Shown here: in pieces, positions 42,570-42,686 of the stretch | Layout of the letters: each line of letters starts with the position of its first letter | How positions within the stretch are numbered: the first letter of the stretch is position 1 | DNA from: Sulfitobacter sp. | GTDB taxonomy: Bacteria > Pseudomonadota > Alphaproteobacteria > Rhodobacterales > Rhodobacteraceae | Reading direction: 5' to 3' | NCBI GenBank assembly: GCA_029252045.1 | Contig: JAQXCD010000054.1 | Coordinates: forward strand, 1 to 42,686 | Length of the DNA stretch: 42,686 nt | Notes under the pieces: generated by a model | What the model saw: the letters and a program-made list of their open reading frames with translations, nothing else | Database searches by the model: none | Told to the model about the DNA's origin: nothing | Translations under genes and position numbers: made by a program

Positions 42570-42686
42570 ATGGCAAAGGCAAAGTTTGAACGTAACAAAC
42601 CACACGTCAACATCGGCACAATCGGCCACGTTGACCACGGCAAGACGACACTGACAGCAGCGATCACAAAGTACTTCGGTGATTTC
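42570..42686 (+). CDS. tuf: Translation elongation factor Tu, 5' part only
   Basis: The first 39 codons of EF-Tu, cut by the window end. [19 protein letters not shown] and the P-loop GHVDHGKTT leave no doubt. GGAGGG lies upstream of the ATG. The full protein would deliver aminoacyl-tRNA to the ribosome. tuf is often duplicated, which may explain why the sequence ends here. Confidence 0.98.
   Translation, partial: MAKAKFERNKPHVNIGTIGHVDHGKTTLTAAITKYFGDF

Noticed and set aside
1..42686. CRISPR array, prophage, defence island or toxin-antitoxin system
   Set aside because: I saw no regularly spaced repeats, phage structural genes, integrase, att-like direct repeats or defence proteins. The only mobile DNA is the IS at the left end.

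Overview
The window is chromosomal DNA of an alphaproteobacterium, most likely a marine Rhodobacterales (Roseobacter-group) member. Evidence: a bifunctional Rsh; the lepB-rnc-era-recO cluster; the alphaproteobacterial chvI-chvG-hprK-rapZ-EIIA-HPr block next to pckA; methylsuccinyl-CoA dehydrogenase of the ethylmalonyl-CoA pathway; several small conserved families I associate with this order (DUF1491, DUF3429, DUF6473, HIG1-type protein). It is GC-rich and densely coded, with many ATGA/GTGA start-stop overlaps. I see no rRNA, tRNA, CRISPR array or prophage. The window starts exactly at the last codon of an IS481-type transposase and stops inside tuf (EF-Tu), two sequences that are often multicopy, so it may be a complete draft contig bounded by repeats.

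Layout. 1-1017: IS481-family element, followed by an AT-rich gap that may hold a broken gene. 1353-4098: minus-strand operon lysE-like exporter, DUF3429, methyltransferase, rnhA, UPF0126/TRIC-like protein. 4248-6298: secreted Excalibur protein facing ispH, then a LuxR solo regulator. 6300-7052: probable small-RNA interval with an orphan terminator, then a NYN nuclease-like gene. 7222-15899 (plus): folK, rpoZ, rsh, DUF2062, pdxJ, acpS, lepB, rnc, era, DUF1491, recO. 15883-18542 (minus): META lipoprotein, TetR regulator, mcd. 18740-21736: TauE/SafE permease, XRE regulator, and an atypical LysR-like regulator paired with an uncharacterised GNAT-like protein. 21813-29160: pckA divergent from chvI, chvG, hprK, rapZ, EIIA-Man, HPr and an acyltransferase. 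29179-33798: hbd, a frameshifted DUF6473 gene on the opposite strand, etfA, etfB, cobalamin adenosyltransferase and a HIG1-type membrane protein. 33859-35343: SDR and SH3 proteins. 35543-40294: parC, DUF898, M48 peptidase. 40318-41670: cytochrome P450. 41795-42686: lipoprotein and start of tuf.

How the genes fit together. Mcd passes electrons to the EtfAB flavoprotein. Hbd is a 3-hydroxybutyryl-CoA dehydrogenase. The PduO-type adenosyltransferase makes the adenosylcobalamin needed by the mutases of the same acetate/acyl-CoA assimilation route. PckA draws the resulting C4 acids into gluconeogenesis. The ChvG/ChvI two-component system and the HprK-HPr-EIIA phosphorelay sit beside pckA and probably tie carbon and cell-envelope state to regulation; no sugar-transporting EIIB/EIIC and no EI gene is present here. 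The folK-to-recO run is a housekeeping group for cofactors, stringent response, secretion and RNA processing.

The most noteworthy observations are the LysR-like/GNAT-like gene pair of unknown function, the A7-tract frameshift in the DUF6473 gene, a plus-strand terminator with no gene to terminate beside a LuxR solo, a palindrome lying on the start codon of the tetR gene, and TTGC/GCAA dyads upstream of both mcd and pckA. None of these proves a new system from sequence alone.
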